The position numbers and the translations under genes were made by a program. Positions 1 to 6,933 of a stretch of 14,677 nt of DNA are shown here, one piece after another; the first letter of the stretch is position 1; each line of letters opens with the position of its first letter. A model generated the notes under the pieces. It did no database searches. It had not been told where the DNA came from and saw nothing but the letters and a program-made list of their open reading frames with translations. This DNA comes from JAQVSH01 sp964451605 (lineage in GTDB: Bacteria; Bacteroidota; Bacteroidia; Bacteroidales; UBA4181): the NCBI GenBank assembly GCA_964451605.1, contig CAYVJA010000062.1:1-14677 (forward strand). Direction: 5' to 3'.

Positions 1-716
1 ACTTTAACGACCTTGTGCTGGGTTACCGTATGAATACGGTTACCAATGCATCCGACAAGGTGGTGAACCAGATTTATACCTTTAAGGTTCGCGCCATTGG
101 GGCCGGCTTGCACAACGGTTTCGGTTTCCAGATCGGGTCGGTGGTTCCTTCGGCCGTGGTCACTGTCTCGGGTACACAGGCCGGTTCGGGCTTCTCGTTG
201 CTGCCCAGTGGCGCTGAGGCCGGGCAATCGAAGGCTACTGTGATTGTATTCGACGATGCTTTCCGCTTTTTTGCTTCGTCGGGTCAAATGGTAAATACCG
301 ACAAAATCTATCCCGAACTTCCGGCCCAGACCGTTACGGTTACGGTTAGCTATCAGCCTAATCAGCTCTCTGTGAGTCAGGTGAATGTGTCGGCCTTTAA
401 TCCCTTTTTGATTATCAATGACGATCGTACCCGCGAGGTGCATATGGCAAACCATCTGCCTACCGATTTGGTGAATACCGATATTTTCCAATCGTACGAT
501 GATGCCACCATTCCTTCGCAATCGAAATATTATACTACCGGACAGAACCTTCCCTGGGGGTTGAATATCCCTTATGAGGTGAGGTATCCCGTTGAGAAAG
601 CCGATTTTACCGGCGCCTATCTGAAGTTCGCCGCCTGGGCCTTGAGTGGGGGGACCTCCTATACCGATTGGTATCTTGATCTGCCCGGTTACCGAAACGG
701 GGAGTTGCTTTATTGA
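1..716 (+). CDS. LruC-domain surface protein, C-terminal part (5' end outside window)
   Basis: The reading frame is open from base 3 and enters at FNDLV, the end of the LruC signature that is complete in the paralogue at 1229-2731 (GDYDFNDLV). The gene therefore starts upstream, and any internal GTG or ATG is not the true start. About 237 residues are visible. They align along their length with the downstream paralogue: RAIGA followed by NGFGFQ, then VSGTQ, TVIVFDDAF, NTDK, FNPF, REVH, NLPW, and a shared last stretch ending GYRN....LY just before the stop. LruC-domain proteins (DUF4842 region, names from memory) are exported Bacteroidota and Leptospira proteins of unknown biochemical role. 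The visible part is rich in beta-forming Val, Thr and Tyr with no catalytic motif that I recognise. Family call is firm; function is unknown. Confidence 0.85.
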   Translation, partial: FNDLVLGYRMNTVTNASDKVVNQIYTFKVRAIGAGLHNGFGFQIGSVVPSAVVTVSGTQAGSGFSLLPSGAEAGQSKATVIVFDDAFRFFASSGQMVNTDKIYPELPAQTVTVTVSYQPNQLSVSQVNVSAFNPFLIINDDRTREVHMANHLPTDLVNTDIFQSYDDATIPSQSKYYTTGQNLPWGLNIPYEVRYPVEKADFTGAYLKFAAWALSGGTSYTDWYLDLPGYRNGELLY

Positions 717-735
717 TAGTTTTTTGTTATATTTG
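705..735 (+). promoter_or_regulatory. Candidate Bacteroidota promoter for the lipoprotein/LruC pair
   Basis: TATATTTG at 728-735 matches the Bacteroidota -7 element TAnnTTTG exactly. A TTG at 705-707 sits 20 bp upstream, where the -33 element is expected. The element lies just after the stop of the first LruC gene and upstream of the lipoprotein start at 800. It would start transcription near 742, at the foot of the 740-770 hairpin. No experimental support is visible. Confidence 0.45.
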
Positions 736-739
736 GTCT

Positions 740-770
740 GATCGGCCGAGGTTGATTGCCCCGGCCGATC
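740..770 (+). repeat. 9-bp perfect hairpin between LruC gene and lipoprotein
   Basis: GATCGGCCG at 740-748 is the reverse complement of CGGCCGATC at 762-770, with a 13-nt loop. The sequence after it is CTGTTTTC, a weak U tract, so termination is possible but not convincing. If the promoter at 705-735 is real, this hairpin forms the very 5' end of the downstream transcript and could instead stabilise it or separate expression of the flanking genes. Confidence 0.5.
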
Positions 771-799
771 CTGTTTTCGGGTTGCTTAATTTTTCTGCT

Positions 800-1201
800 A
801 TGAGAAGATGGATCCCGCTTTTTTGTCTGCTTTTTGTGTCGTGCGTCGATGATACGCCAAAAGTCGATCCCGGTACGGGATTGGTTGTTACCATAGCGCC
901 TGCCCAGTTTGACTGGAGCATGATTTCGACGGTGAATCTTCGGGTTACCGGAATGGCTACCCCGGTGCCGGTTCACAATACGTTGACGGTGGCATTTCGC
1001 GATGGAACGGCTTTTTTCCGGAGATGGTCGCTGATGAGCGAGAGTGTTACGTTGCCGCTATCAGTCCCTTCTTCTACCGACTCTCTGGTGGTTTCGTTTG
1101 GATCCATTCAGAAAAGGCTGCCTGTTGAGGAGGGTGAGGTGTTGTTCAATTATATCACCCCTAACCTCGAGCCTGAACTGATTATAGTCCCCGACATCTG
1201 A
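800..1201 (+). CDS. Small lipoprotein of unknown function between two LruC genes
   Basis: This 133-residue protein starts at the ATG at 800. The same frame is open further upstream, but only with a TTG start overlapping the previous stop; the ATG immediately precedes a clear lipoprotein signal: MRRWIPLF, a hydrophobic core, and lipobox LFVSC with the lipidated cysteine at residue 15. The following residues VDD give acidic positions soon after the cysteine, which resembles the signals that send Bacteroidota lipoproteins to the outer face of the outer membrane (an inference). The mature part of about 118 residues looks like a small beta-sandwich with many Val, Thr and Ser and no recognised motif. 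It lies 27 bp before the complete LruC gene and probably shares its transcript, suggesting a surface partner or anchor for LruC proteins. No family recognised. Confidence 0.8.
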   Translation: MRRWIPLFCLLFVSCVDDTPKVDPGTGLVVTIAPAQFDWSMISTVNLRVTGMATPVPVHNTLTVAFRDGTAFFRRWSLMSESVTLPLSVPSSTDSLVVSFGSIQKRLPVEEGEVLFNYITPNLEPELIIVPDI

Positions 1202-1219
1202 TATTGATCCCTGTTTGAG

Positions 1220-1225
1220 AGGAGG
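1220..1225 (+). promoter_or_regulatory. Shine-Dalgarno-like AGGAGG before LruC gene
   Basis: A perfect AGGAGG lies 3 nt before the ATG at 1229 and 6 nt before the ATG at 1232. Bacteroidota genes seldom rely on such sites, so it stands out among the genes of this window. If it is used, the second ATG has the better spacing and the protein starts MKKIWLIL. Confidence 0.45.
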
Positions 1226-1228
1226 TGT

Positions 1229-2731
1229 ATGATGAAGAAAATTTGGCTTATTCTTTTTTCTTTTCTGCTTTTTTCCGGGCCGATTGCCTCGCAGTCGGTT
1301 GTTATCGATTTTGAGTCGGGCAACCGGAGTCTGGATGCATCGCATTGCTGGAATATCTCCACGTTGATCTACTCGTCGTCGGGAGCCCTTTTTGGTTCCT
1401 ATTCGGGCGAGACGGGGAGTCTGAATCAATCCTATCCCTACAACTACTATGTAATGACCCCATGGCTTCGAGCGAGCGGCGGAAACATTACCTTCTCGGT
1501 TGCTCTCACTAACCGCCCAGCCGGTTCCAGATGGATTGAGGTGGCTATTATTCCCTATGCAGCATCGGCTCCGAATAAAGAGGGTACACGCGATCTGATC
1601 TATACCTATACCTATGCAAACCCGCGAGAAACGCAGGTTCGCAACTTTTCGGTGCCGATGCCTGCCGAGTATATTTCGAATAGTGTTCCCTGCCGTGTGA
1701 TGATCAGTTTCTGTGGCTCGCAGGGTAGCGGGAATGGTTATGTCGACAATATCGTGGTGCCCGGCACCTATCATTCCGATCCTTCCGCTAATTGCACTCC
1801 GCTGGCACCTCTGAACGATACCGACGGGGACGGGATTGACGATGATAAGGAGGCTTATCCGGCCGACCGTTATCGGGCCTATAACAACTATTTCCCCTCC
1901 GAGAGCGGTTATGCTACGCTCCTGTTCGAGGATAAGTGGCCCGGGAAGGGCGATTACGATTTTAACGACCTGGTGATGAGTTATCGGATTAATTCGGTAA
2001 CCAATGCTGCCGGGCAGGTGGTTGAGCAGAAGTACACCTTTGTAATCAGAGCCATCGGGGCCTGGTACCGAAACGGATTCGGCTTCCAGCTCACCGGGGT
2101 GAACCCTGCTTCGGTTCGTTCGGTTTCAGGCACCCAAATGCTGAATCAACCCTACCCGGTTCCCGGTACGGAGTATGTAACCCAGTATCAGTTTAACGCC
2201 AATGGACTGGAGAGCGGCCAGACACTCCCTACGGTTATTGTCTTTGACGACGCTTTTAAGGTGGCCGGTATCGAGAATGTACTGATGAATACCGATAAAT
2301 CGCTTCCTCCTGTTGCCACCCCCACGGTTAACCTTACGGTTACCTTTATGGAGAATGGAGTTGCCGGGTCGGGCGGTCCTGTACAACTTTCACAGTTAAC
2401 ACAGGCGCTCTTCAACCCCTTTATGGTCATTAACGGCGACCGTCGCCGCGAAGTGCATCAGGCCCATTTCCCGCCCACCGATTTGGCCGTGACCACGGTT
2501 TTTGGCCTGATCGACGACGCCTCCGTTCCCGAAGAGGACATTTGGTACGTAACCCGCCAGAACCTTCCCTGGGTGCTCAACATCCCTTATTCCATTCCCT
2601 ACACCCGTGAATATCTGCAGATAGACTTTGGCTATCTGAAGTTCCTCGATTGGGTGGTTTCGGGGGGCACGTTGTATACGGATTGGTATATGGACAAAGC
2701 AGGGTATCGGAATAGTACAGCATTGTATTAG
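1229..2731 (+). CDS. LruC-domain surface protein, complete
   Basis: The 500-residue product starts at the ATG at 1229; the ATG at 1232 is an equally good choice. Residues 1-22 form a signal peptide (KK, then a Leu/Phe-rich core, ending near ASQ). Residues 25-180 are an N-terminal beta-rich region. Residues 197-208 (DTDGDGIDDDKE) are a calcium-binding loop of the thrombospondin type-3 kind. The LruC signature FEDKWPGKGDYDFNDLV is at 233-249, and the C-terminal domain continues to the end. The C-terminal half is paralogous to the partial gene at 1-716. Proteins of this family are exported and of unknown function; an adhesin or structural surface role is a guess. The last codons and the stop lie inside a 26-bp perfect hairpin (2707-2768), so the end of the coding sequence is copied in inverted form just downstream. 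Confidence 0.9.
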   Translation: MMKKIWLILFSFLLFSGPIASQSVVIDFESGNRSLDASHCWNISTLIYSSSGALFGSYSGETGSLNQSYPYNYYVMTPWLRASGGNITFSVALTNRPAGSRWIEVAIIPYAASAPNKEGTRDLIYTYTYANPRETQVRNFSVPMPAEYISNSVPCRVMISFCGSQGSGNGYVDNIVVPGTYHSDPSANCTPLAPLNDTDGDGIDDDKEAYPADRYRAYNNYFPSESGYATLLFEDKWPGKGDYDFNDLVMSYRINSVTNAAGQVVEQKYTFVIRAIGAWYRNGFGFQLTGVNPASVRSVSGTQMLNQPYPVPGTEYVTQYQFNANGLESGQTLPTVIVFDDAFKVAGIENVLMNTDKSLPPVATPTVNLTVTFMENGVAGSGGPVQLSQLTQALFNPFMVINGDRRREVHQAHFPPTDLAVTTVFGLIDDASVPEEDIWYVTRQNLPWVLNIPYSIPYTREYLQIDFGYLKFLDWVVSGGTLYTDWYMDKAGYRNSTALY

Positions 2732-2768
2732 CTGCTGCAAGTGCTAATACAATGCTGTACTATTCCGA
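2707..2768 (+). repeat. 26-bp perfect inverted repeat spanning the LruC stop codon
   Basis: Bases 2707-2732 are the exact reverse complement of 2743-2768, with a 10-nt loop at 2733-2742. The left arm is the last eight codons of the LruC gene plus its TAG stop (2729-2731), so the spacer carries an inverted copy of the coding end. No U tract follows; the next bases begin the 8-bp repeat AGTGCTCT. In RNA it would form a very stable 3' hairpin that could terminate transcription or block 3' exonucleases. Confidence 0.9.
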
Positions 2769-2880
2769 GTGCTCTGGTGCATTGAAGCGCTTTTGCGCTT
2801 CAAGTGCTGCGCTTCGCGCGAGTGCTCTGGTACATCGAAGCGCGTGCGCGCTTCAAGAGCTCTGGTGCTGCGCTTCGCGC
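2768..2880 (+). repeat. AGTGCTCT-type 8-bp repeat units with GC-rich mini-hairpins
   Basis: Units of 8 bp (AGTGCTCT at 2768-2775, GGTGCATT at 2776-2783, AGTGCTCT again at 2821-2828) alternate with short palindromes. TTGAAGCGC at 2782-2790 pairs with 2795-2803 around a TTTT loop. GAAGCGCG at 2837-2844 pairs with 2847-2854. GCGC-TTC-GCGC recurs near 2810 and 2870. The 22-bp stretch at 2803-2824 occurs identically at 12388-12409. This fills most of the spacer between the LruC gene and the sialidase. Confidence 0.85.
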
Positions 2881-2912
2881 TAATTATCGAATTATCTAAT
2901 CATCTAATTGTT
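2881..2912 (+). repeat. Four 8-bp units ending at the sialidase start codon
   Basis: Four successive 8-mers (TAATTATC, GAATTATC, TAATCATC, TAATTGTT) fill 2881-2912 exactly, and the ATG of the sialidase begins at 2913. All four have AT at unit positions 3-4 and a pyrimidine at position 5. The same unit type, in the same orientation relative to the gene, fills the leader of the response regulator (6870-6933). Confidence 0.75.
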
Positions 2913-4547
2913 ATGCGGTACGGGTTTTTGGTTTTGGTGTGGTTGGTGTCGCTGCAGGCGGCGGGTCAGGATACGGTGTTTGTGCAGCAGGTGAATTCGC
3001 CTTTGTTGATTGACCGTACGGATAATGTGTTGGTTCGGTTGCGGGTTAAGGTCGATGCGCCTTCAATGTTTCGGGGGGTGAGGTTGAATGTTTCGTCGGT
3101 TTCGGTTAAGGATGAGGCGATTAACGCGGTAAAGGCGGTTCGTCTTTTTTATGCCGGAACGGAGGCGCCTCAGCGGGCTTCGGGCTTTTTTATGGCCCCT
3201 GTGGGCTATCTTTCGTCGGGAACGCCGGGTGCAACGCTGGCTGCAAATCGCTCCTATTCGTTGATTCAGTCGGAGGTGAAAAACCCGAAGGGGGAGGTGT
3301 TGCTGGGTTCGGATCAACCGTTGTTTGCCGGTATTCACTATTTCTGGGTGAGTGTGCAGTTGCAGCCTAAAGCTCCGTTAACCGCCAGGCTTTCGGCTTC
3401 GGTGGCTTCGGTATTGCTCGATGGGGGAGAGGCTCCGTTGCAGCAGGTGGGTCAGAAACCGCCGTTTTATCGGTTGGGTGTCGGGGTTCGCCATGCCGGC
3501 AATGATGGCTCGGCGGCTTTCCGGATTCCCGGGTTGGTCACTTCGAATATAGGCACGTTGCTGGGGGTGTACGATGTGCGCTACAACAACAGCGCCGATC
3601 TGCAGGAGCATGTCGATATCGGGTTGAGCCGCAGTACCAATGGCGGACAGAGCTGGGAGAAGATGCGGATTATTATGGATATGGGTACTTTTGGCGGTCT
3701 GCCGGAGGGCCAGAACGGGGTGGGCGATCCTTCGATTTTGGTGGATACCCAAACGGGTTATATCTGGGTGGTGGCTGCCTGGACGCATGCCATGGGCAAC
3801 GGCAGGGCGTGGGTGAATTCCCGTTCTGGAATGTCGGTAAACGAAACGGCGCAGTTGATGATGGTGTACAGTAAGGATGATGGCAAAACCTGGTCGAAGC
3901 CGATTAATGTGACCTCTCAGGTGAAAGATGGCTCGTGGCGTTTTCTGCTGCAGGGCCCCGGACGGGGTATCACAATGGAAAACGGTACGCTGGTGTTCCC
4001 GGCGCAGTTTATTAACGATAAGGGGGTTCCCTCTTCGTGTGTGATGTACAGTACCGATCGGGGGAAAACCTGGAATCTGCATACGCCCGCGCGGCCCAAT
4101 ACCACCGAATCGGCAGTAGTGGAGATCGAGCCCGGTGTCTTGATGCTCAATATGCGCGACGACCGGGGCGGAAGCCGAGCTGTGATGATTTCGAACGATA
4201 TGGGCAAAACCTGGACCGATCACCCCTCAACCCGTTCGGTGTTGCAGGAGCCGGTTTGTATGGCCAGCCTGATCCGGGCCAAAGCCTCCGAAAACAGCAC
4301 AGGACGCGACATTCTCTTCTTTAGCAACCCCAATAGCACCCAGGCACGCCGTAACATCACCATTAAGGCCAGCCTCGACAGCGGACTCTCCTTTCCTGCC
4401 GAACACCAGGTACTCCTCGACGAAGAGAGCGGCTGGGGCTACTCCTGCCTCACACTCATCGACAAAGAGACCATCGGCATCCTTTACGAAAGCAGCGCAG
4501 CGCATATGGTGTTTCAGGCAATACCGGTGGCAGATTTTTTTCGCTAA
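2913..4547 (+). CDS. Exo-alpha-sialidase (GH33), secreted
   Basis: The 544-residue product starts at the ATG at 2913; the frame is open upstream only through intergenic repeats, and this ATG begins a clean signal peptide (MRYGFLVLVWLVSLQAAGQ). Residues about 22-165 match the N-terminal domain associated with BNR neuraminidases. The six-bladed catalytic propeller follows: FRIP with Arg204, a second Arg and candidate acid/base Asp229 in DVRYNNSAD, Asp boxes SxDxGxxW-like at 241 (Asn in place of Asp), 320, 380, 427 and a degenerate one at 487, Glu399 (TTESA), Arg415 (NMRDD), Arg479/480 in QARRN, and candidate nucleophile Tyr510 in GWGYSC. The arginine triad and Glu/Tyr pair suggest an active enzyme that releases terminal sialic acid from glycans in the periplasm or outside the cell. 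No sialate uptake or lyase genes are in the window. It resembles Bacteroides NanH/BTSA; the residue assignments are by motif only. Confidence 0.95.
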   Translation: MRYGFLVLVWLVSLQAAGQDTVFVQQVNSPLLIDRTDNVLVRLRVKVDAPSMFRGVRLNVSSVSVKDEAINAVKAVRLFYAGTEAPQRASGFFMAPVGYLSSGTPGATLAANRSYSLIQSEVKNPKGEVLLGSDQPLFAGIHYFWVSVQLQPKAPLTARLSASVASVLLDGGEAPLQQVGQKPPFYRLGVGVRHAGNDGSAAFRIPGLVTSNIGTLLGVYDVRYNNSADLQEHVDIGLSRSTNGGQSWEKMRIIMDMGTFGGLPEGQNGVGDPSILVDTQTGYIWVVAAWTHAMGNGRAWVNSRSGMSVNETAQLMMVYSKDDGKTWSKPINVTSQVKDGSWRFLLQGPGRGITMENGTLVFPAQFINDKGVPSSCVMYSTDRGKTWNLHTPARPNTTESAVVEIEPGVLMLNMRDDRGGSRAVMISNDMGKTWTDHPSTRSVLQEPVCMASLIRAKASENSTGRDILFFSNPNSTQARRNITIKASLDSGLSFPAEHQVLLDEESGWGYSCLTLIDKETIGILYESSAAHMVFQAIPVADFFR

Positions 4548-4681
4548 CATGCGCTGACGCGCAAATGGTTAATGATTAATCCATTATACGCGCAAGCGCG
4601 AAACTTTATTAGTGCATTGCGTCTTTTTCGCGTTTGCGCGTTTAAAAAGATTTACCATTAACCATTCTTCATCCACCATTC
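4548..4681. repeat. Nested inverted repeats and heptamers in the convergent spacer
   Basis: Immediately after the sialidase stop, TGCGC (4550-4554) pairs with GCGCA (4559-4563). Heptamers AATGGTT and AATGATT follow at 4564-4577. A CG-rich palindromic module at 4588-4603 pairs with 4626-4641 over 16 bp with a single G:U pair and a 22-nt loop. Heptamers ACCATTA and ACCATTC follow at 4654-4681. The order heptamer, palindrome, palindrome, heptamer is mirrored about the centre. It lies between converging genes and could act as a terminator in both directions. Confidence 0.75.
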
Positions 4682-4693
4682 CGTGAGATTTCC

Positions 4694-4731
4694 GAATTCT
4701 ATTCAGTGAGATTTTGTTGATTATAGAATTC
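4694..4731 (-). repeat. 9-bp inverted repeat over the hydrolase stop codon
   Basis: GAATTCTAT at 4694-4702 is the reverse complement of ATAGAATTC at 4723-4731, with a 20-nt loop; the hydrolase TAG stop (4699-4701 on the minus strand) is inside the first arm. A degenerate 23-bp tandem repeat overlaps it: ATTCNGTGAGATTT occurs at 4678-4691 and 4701-4714. Confidence 0.6.
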
Positions 4732-5949
4732 AGAAAATTTCGAAAAGGTGGTTTGGAAGGCTTCGTTAACCTCAGTGGCGATGGATTCGCGGGCGGGGAA
4801 GGGCTCTTCGTGTTTGTAGGGGTAGATAAAATGGTCGGTATCGACGCGGATGGGAATGTCTCTTTTGCGCCCTTGTAGGGTTGATGCTACTTCGTAGTAG
4901 GGGATTACACTGTCGTTTTCGAGGGCGATGGCGTAGATTCGGTTGGCAAGCCGACGGAAGGCGGTTTCGCGCTCATCGCACAGTTTGTTGTAGTTGAGGA
5001 GGCTCAGGAAGTTGTACCCTTCGGGATGCAGCTCCGGCTCTTGCAGAAAGTGCGCCATCCATGGGTCCCCGGCAAGGTGCTGGTCAAGGTAGCGTATGAT
5101 GTAGCGATAGAGCGCCTGTTCGGTTTCGCTGTCCATGATGGCTTTATTGACGGGGGTCATCCGGCTGAAGGCCGCTCCGCTGCAGAATAGGCAGAGTTTC
5201 GATGTTTCGAAGTGGCCGCCGGGGTTGGTCATGAGCAGGGTCTGAGCCAAAAGGCCGCCAATGGAGTAGGCAAAGAGGTGGAAGCGGGTGGTGGTGCCGA
5301 GTATGGGATAGAGGCCCTGTCGGGTGTTTTCGATAAACTGAACCACATCGTAGTAGCTCTGCAATCCCGACCAGAGAAACCGTTGGGGGTTGGTCTGCAG
5401 ACGGATGCTAATGGCGGCATTTACAAACGATGAGGCGTAGATACCCGGGCACTGTGCCACGCGCTTTTCGCTCTCAGCAAACATGAGTCTGCGGTCGCTC
5501 CAGGCCAACGGAGCCCGGTTCATATGAAAGGCTATGGGAAAGAGAATCACCGACATTCCGGTTTGTTCAACCAGGGCTTGTGCCCACGGAAAGTACTTCT
5601 GCCACGATTTTTCGTTGAACCCGTGAAACAGCAATATGGCCTCCGGGTTGCCCTGCCCGGCTGCCGGGCTGAAGATATGGATGGTAAATTGCCGGTTTTC
5701 TTCGATATCGGCGTCGTGCCCTCTCAGTAAGATATCGGCATCGTCTGTGCAAGGACTCCCGCCGTAGTCAACGTTAGAGGGTTTAAAGTTGTGTTGAACG
5801 CAGTGGTGAACGGGACTGCCCGGCAGGATATGGCAGTGTGTTGAAAGAAAATCGATATTGTCGACCCGAACTGACGGGTTGGGAAAAATTTGTCGGGCTT
5901 GGGTGGAGATGCTGTTTCTGAGATTCTTAAAGAGGTCGATATACTGCAT
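4699..5949 (-). CDS. Alpha/beta hydrolase, probably cytoplasmic
   Basis: The 416-residue product starts at the ATG at 5949 (MQYIDLFKNLRNS). No signal peptide or membrane segment is seen. The core has alpha/beta-hydrolase landmarks in the right order: oxyanion-loop HGFN at 109-112 after a hydrophobic strand, nucleophile elbow AYSIGG with Ser229, acidic residue Asp346 in ENDSVIP, and catalytic His373 in DTDHF. The first 90 or so residues precede the fold and match nothing I recognise. Related Bacteroidota proteins may carry a DUF name (possibly DUF6051; not verified). Substrate unknown; esterase, lipase or peptidase activity are all possible. The gene lies 68 bp downstream of the response regulator on the same strand and may be co-transcribed with it, as I see no good promoter in the gap. 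Its end shares a tandem and inverted repeat with the spacer. Confidence 0.8.
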   Translation of the reverse strand: MQYIDLFKNLRNSISTQARQIFPNPSVRVDNIDFLSTHCHILPGSPVHHCVQHNFKPSNVDYGGSPCTDDADILLRGHDADIEENRQFTIHIFSPAAGQGNPEAILLFHGFNEKSWQKYFPWAQALVEQTGMSVILFPIAFHMNRAPLAWSDRRLMFAESEKRVAQCPGIYASSFVNAAISIRLQTNPQRFLWSGLQSYYDVVQFIENTRQGLYPILGTTTRFHLFAYSIGGLLAQTLLMTNPGGHFETSKLCLFCSGAAFSRMTPVNKAIMDSETEQALYRYIIRYLDQHLAGDPWMAHFLQEPELHPEGYNFLSLLNYNKLCDERETAFRRLANRIYAIALENDSVIPYYEVASTLQGRKRDIPIRVDTDHFIYPYKHEEPFPARESIATEVNEAFQTTFSKFSEFYNQQNLTE

Positions 5950-6017
5950 GGCACAGAACTTTGGGTGTATGGTACTTTCCGCTTACCCCCGCTCCGGCCG
6001 GATGAACCGGGATCGTG

Positions 6018-6869
6018 CTATCTCGACTCGAGCCTTCCGAGCAGGGTGTCGCGGTAGTTGGCACCTATTGGTAATTTAACGCCCGAAAGGGTCACTAAAT
6101 TGCCTTCAAGGGTCTCTAAATAGCGGAACGAGATGATATACGACTTGTGAATCCGTACGAACTCTTGCGAAGGTAGCGCTTCTTCCAGATCTTTTAACGA
6201 GTAAAGAGCGGTTATCTTTTTGTGTAGCGTATGAAAGGTTACATATTCTCGTTGCCCCTCTATGTAGATCAGGTCGGGGAAATTGATTTTATAGAGTTTA
6301 TGGTCGGCCTTCACCACAAGATAGTCGGGGGTCATATTGGTGAGCCTTGGTTCTTCGCGCTCCTCGTCCAATCCCGTTCCGGTATTGCCGCCTCCTGCAG
6401 CACCCGCAGTCCCTGCAGCACCTGCAGATCCGGAAGTTCCGGCCCCCCCGGAGGTTCCGGCAGTATCGGTTGCCGATCCCTTTCCCACGCCCGAAACCGG
6501 CGTGGAGAGTCGACCCAATGCCTTGTTGATAGCCTGCAAAAACCGGGGGAAAGCAATGGGCTTAAGCAGATAATCGGTAGCCTCAATCTCGTAACTTTCG
6601 ATGGCATACTCCGAGTACGCGGTAGTAAAGATAATCTGCGGCCTGTACTTTAACGTCCTCACCATATCCAGACCCGTTAAATCGGGCATCTGAATATCGA
6701 TAAGCAAAATATCGATATTCTTCGATTGCAACTGCACCAACGCATCCAGCGCATTCGAACACTCCCCTTCAAGCACAAGCGCAGGCACCTTCTGCACATA
6801 CTCCATCAATAACTTGCGGGCAGGATACTCGTCGTCGACAATCAGGACGTGAAATCTGGGATAATTCAT
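6018..6869 (-). CDS. LytTR-family response regulator with Gly-X-X linker
   Basis: The 283-residue product starts at the ATG at 6869; the frame continues upstream only through intergenic repeats. The receiver domain (about 6-120) has Asp12 and Asp13, phospho-acceptor Asp58 (IDIQMPD), Thr83 and Lys103 (LLKP). A DNA-binding LytTR domain occupies about 183-281 (YIEGQREYVTFHT, then FVRIHKSYIIS). Between them, residues 124-165 are a low-complexity Gly/Ala/Ser/Thr linker with eight Gly-X-X triplets at 138-161. They are encoded by eight 9-bp direct repeats at 6397-6468. Such a linker is unusual for this family. The partner kinase is at 8472-9512, separated by the ATPase. LytTR regulators bind direct repeats and control nearby genes; the efflux operon is the likeliest target here, by position only. 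Confidence 0.95.
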   Translation of the reverse strand: MNYPRFHVLIVDDEYPARKLLMEYVQKVPALVLEGECSNALDALVQLQSKNIDILLIDIQMPDLTGLDMVRTLKYRPQIIFTTAYSEYAIESYEIEATDYLLKPIAFPRFLQAINKALGRLSTPVSGVGKGSATDTAGTSGGAGTSGSAGAAGTAGAAGGGNTGTGLDEEREEPRLTNMTPDYLVVKADHKLYKINFPDLIYIEGQREYVTFHTLHKKITALYSLKDLEEALPSQEFVRIHKSYIISFRYLETLEGNLVTLSGVKLPIGANYRDTLLGRLESR

Positions 6870-6933
6870 AATGATGTGATAATGTGGTGATGTGACAATT
6901 CGATAATTCGGAGATTTGGAAATTTGCAGATTA
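6870..6933 (-). repeat. Eight 8-bp units filling the response-regulator leader
   Basis: Eight successive 8-mers on the plus strand run without a break from the base next to the start codon (6870) to the palindrome at 6934. All eight have a purine at position 4 and AT at positions 5-6; seven begin with G. Neighbouring units look like related pairs, for example GACAATTC at 6894-6901 and GATAATTC at 6902-6909, or GGAGATTT and GGAAATTT at 6910-6925. Read in gene orientation these are the same type as the units before the sialidase (2881-2912). Confidence 0.8.

Noticed and set aside
1061..1774. Minus-strand open frame (237 codons) opposite the lipoprotein and LruC genes
   Set aside because: It spans two supported plus-strand genes and their junction, and has no recognisable motif.
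2769..2912. N-terminal extension of the sialidase by 48 codons
   Set aside because: It is repeat and hairpin sequence in translation; the signal peptide begins at the ATG at 2913.
3378..4223. Minus-strand open frame (281 codons) opposite the sialidase
   Set aside because: The sialidase has complete family motifs over this stretch; the antisense product is rich in His, Arg and Pro with no domain.
5993..6002. 10-bp perfect palindrome TCCGGCCGGA between regulator and hydrolase
   Set aside because: It is short, CG-rich, unlike the other modules, and has no promoter or repeat partner nearby, so chance cannot be excluded.
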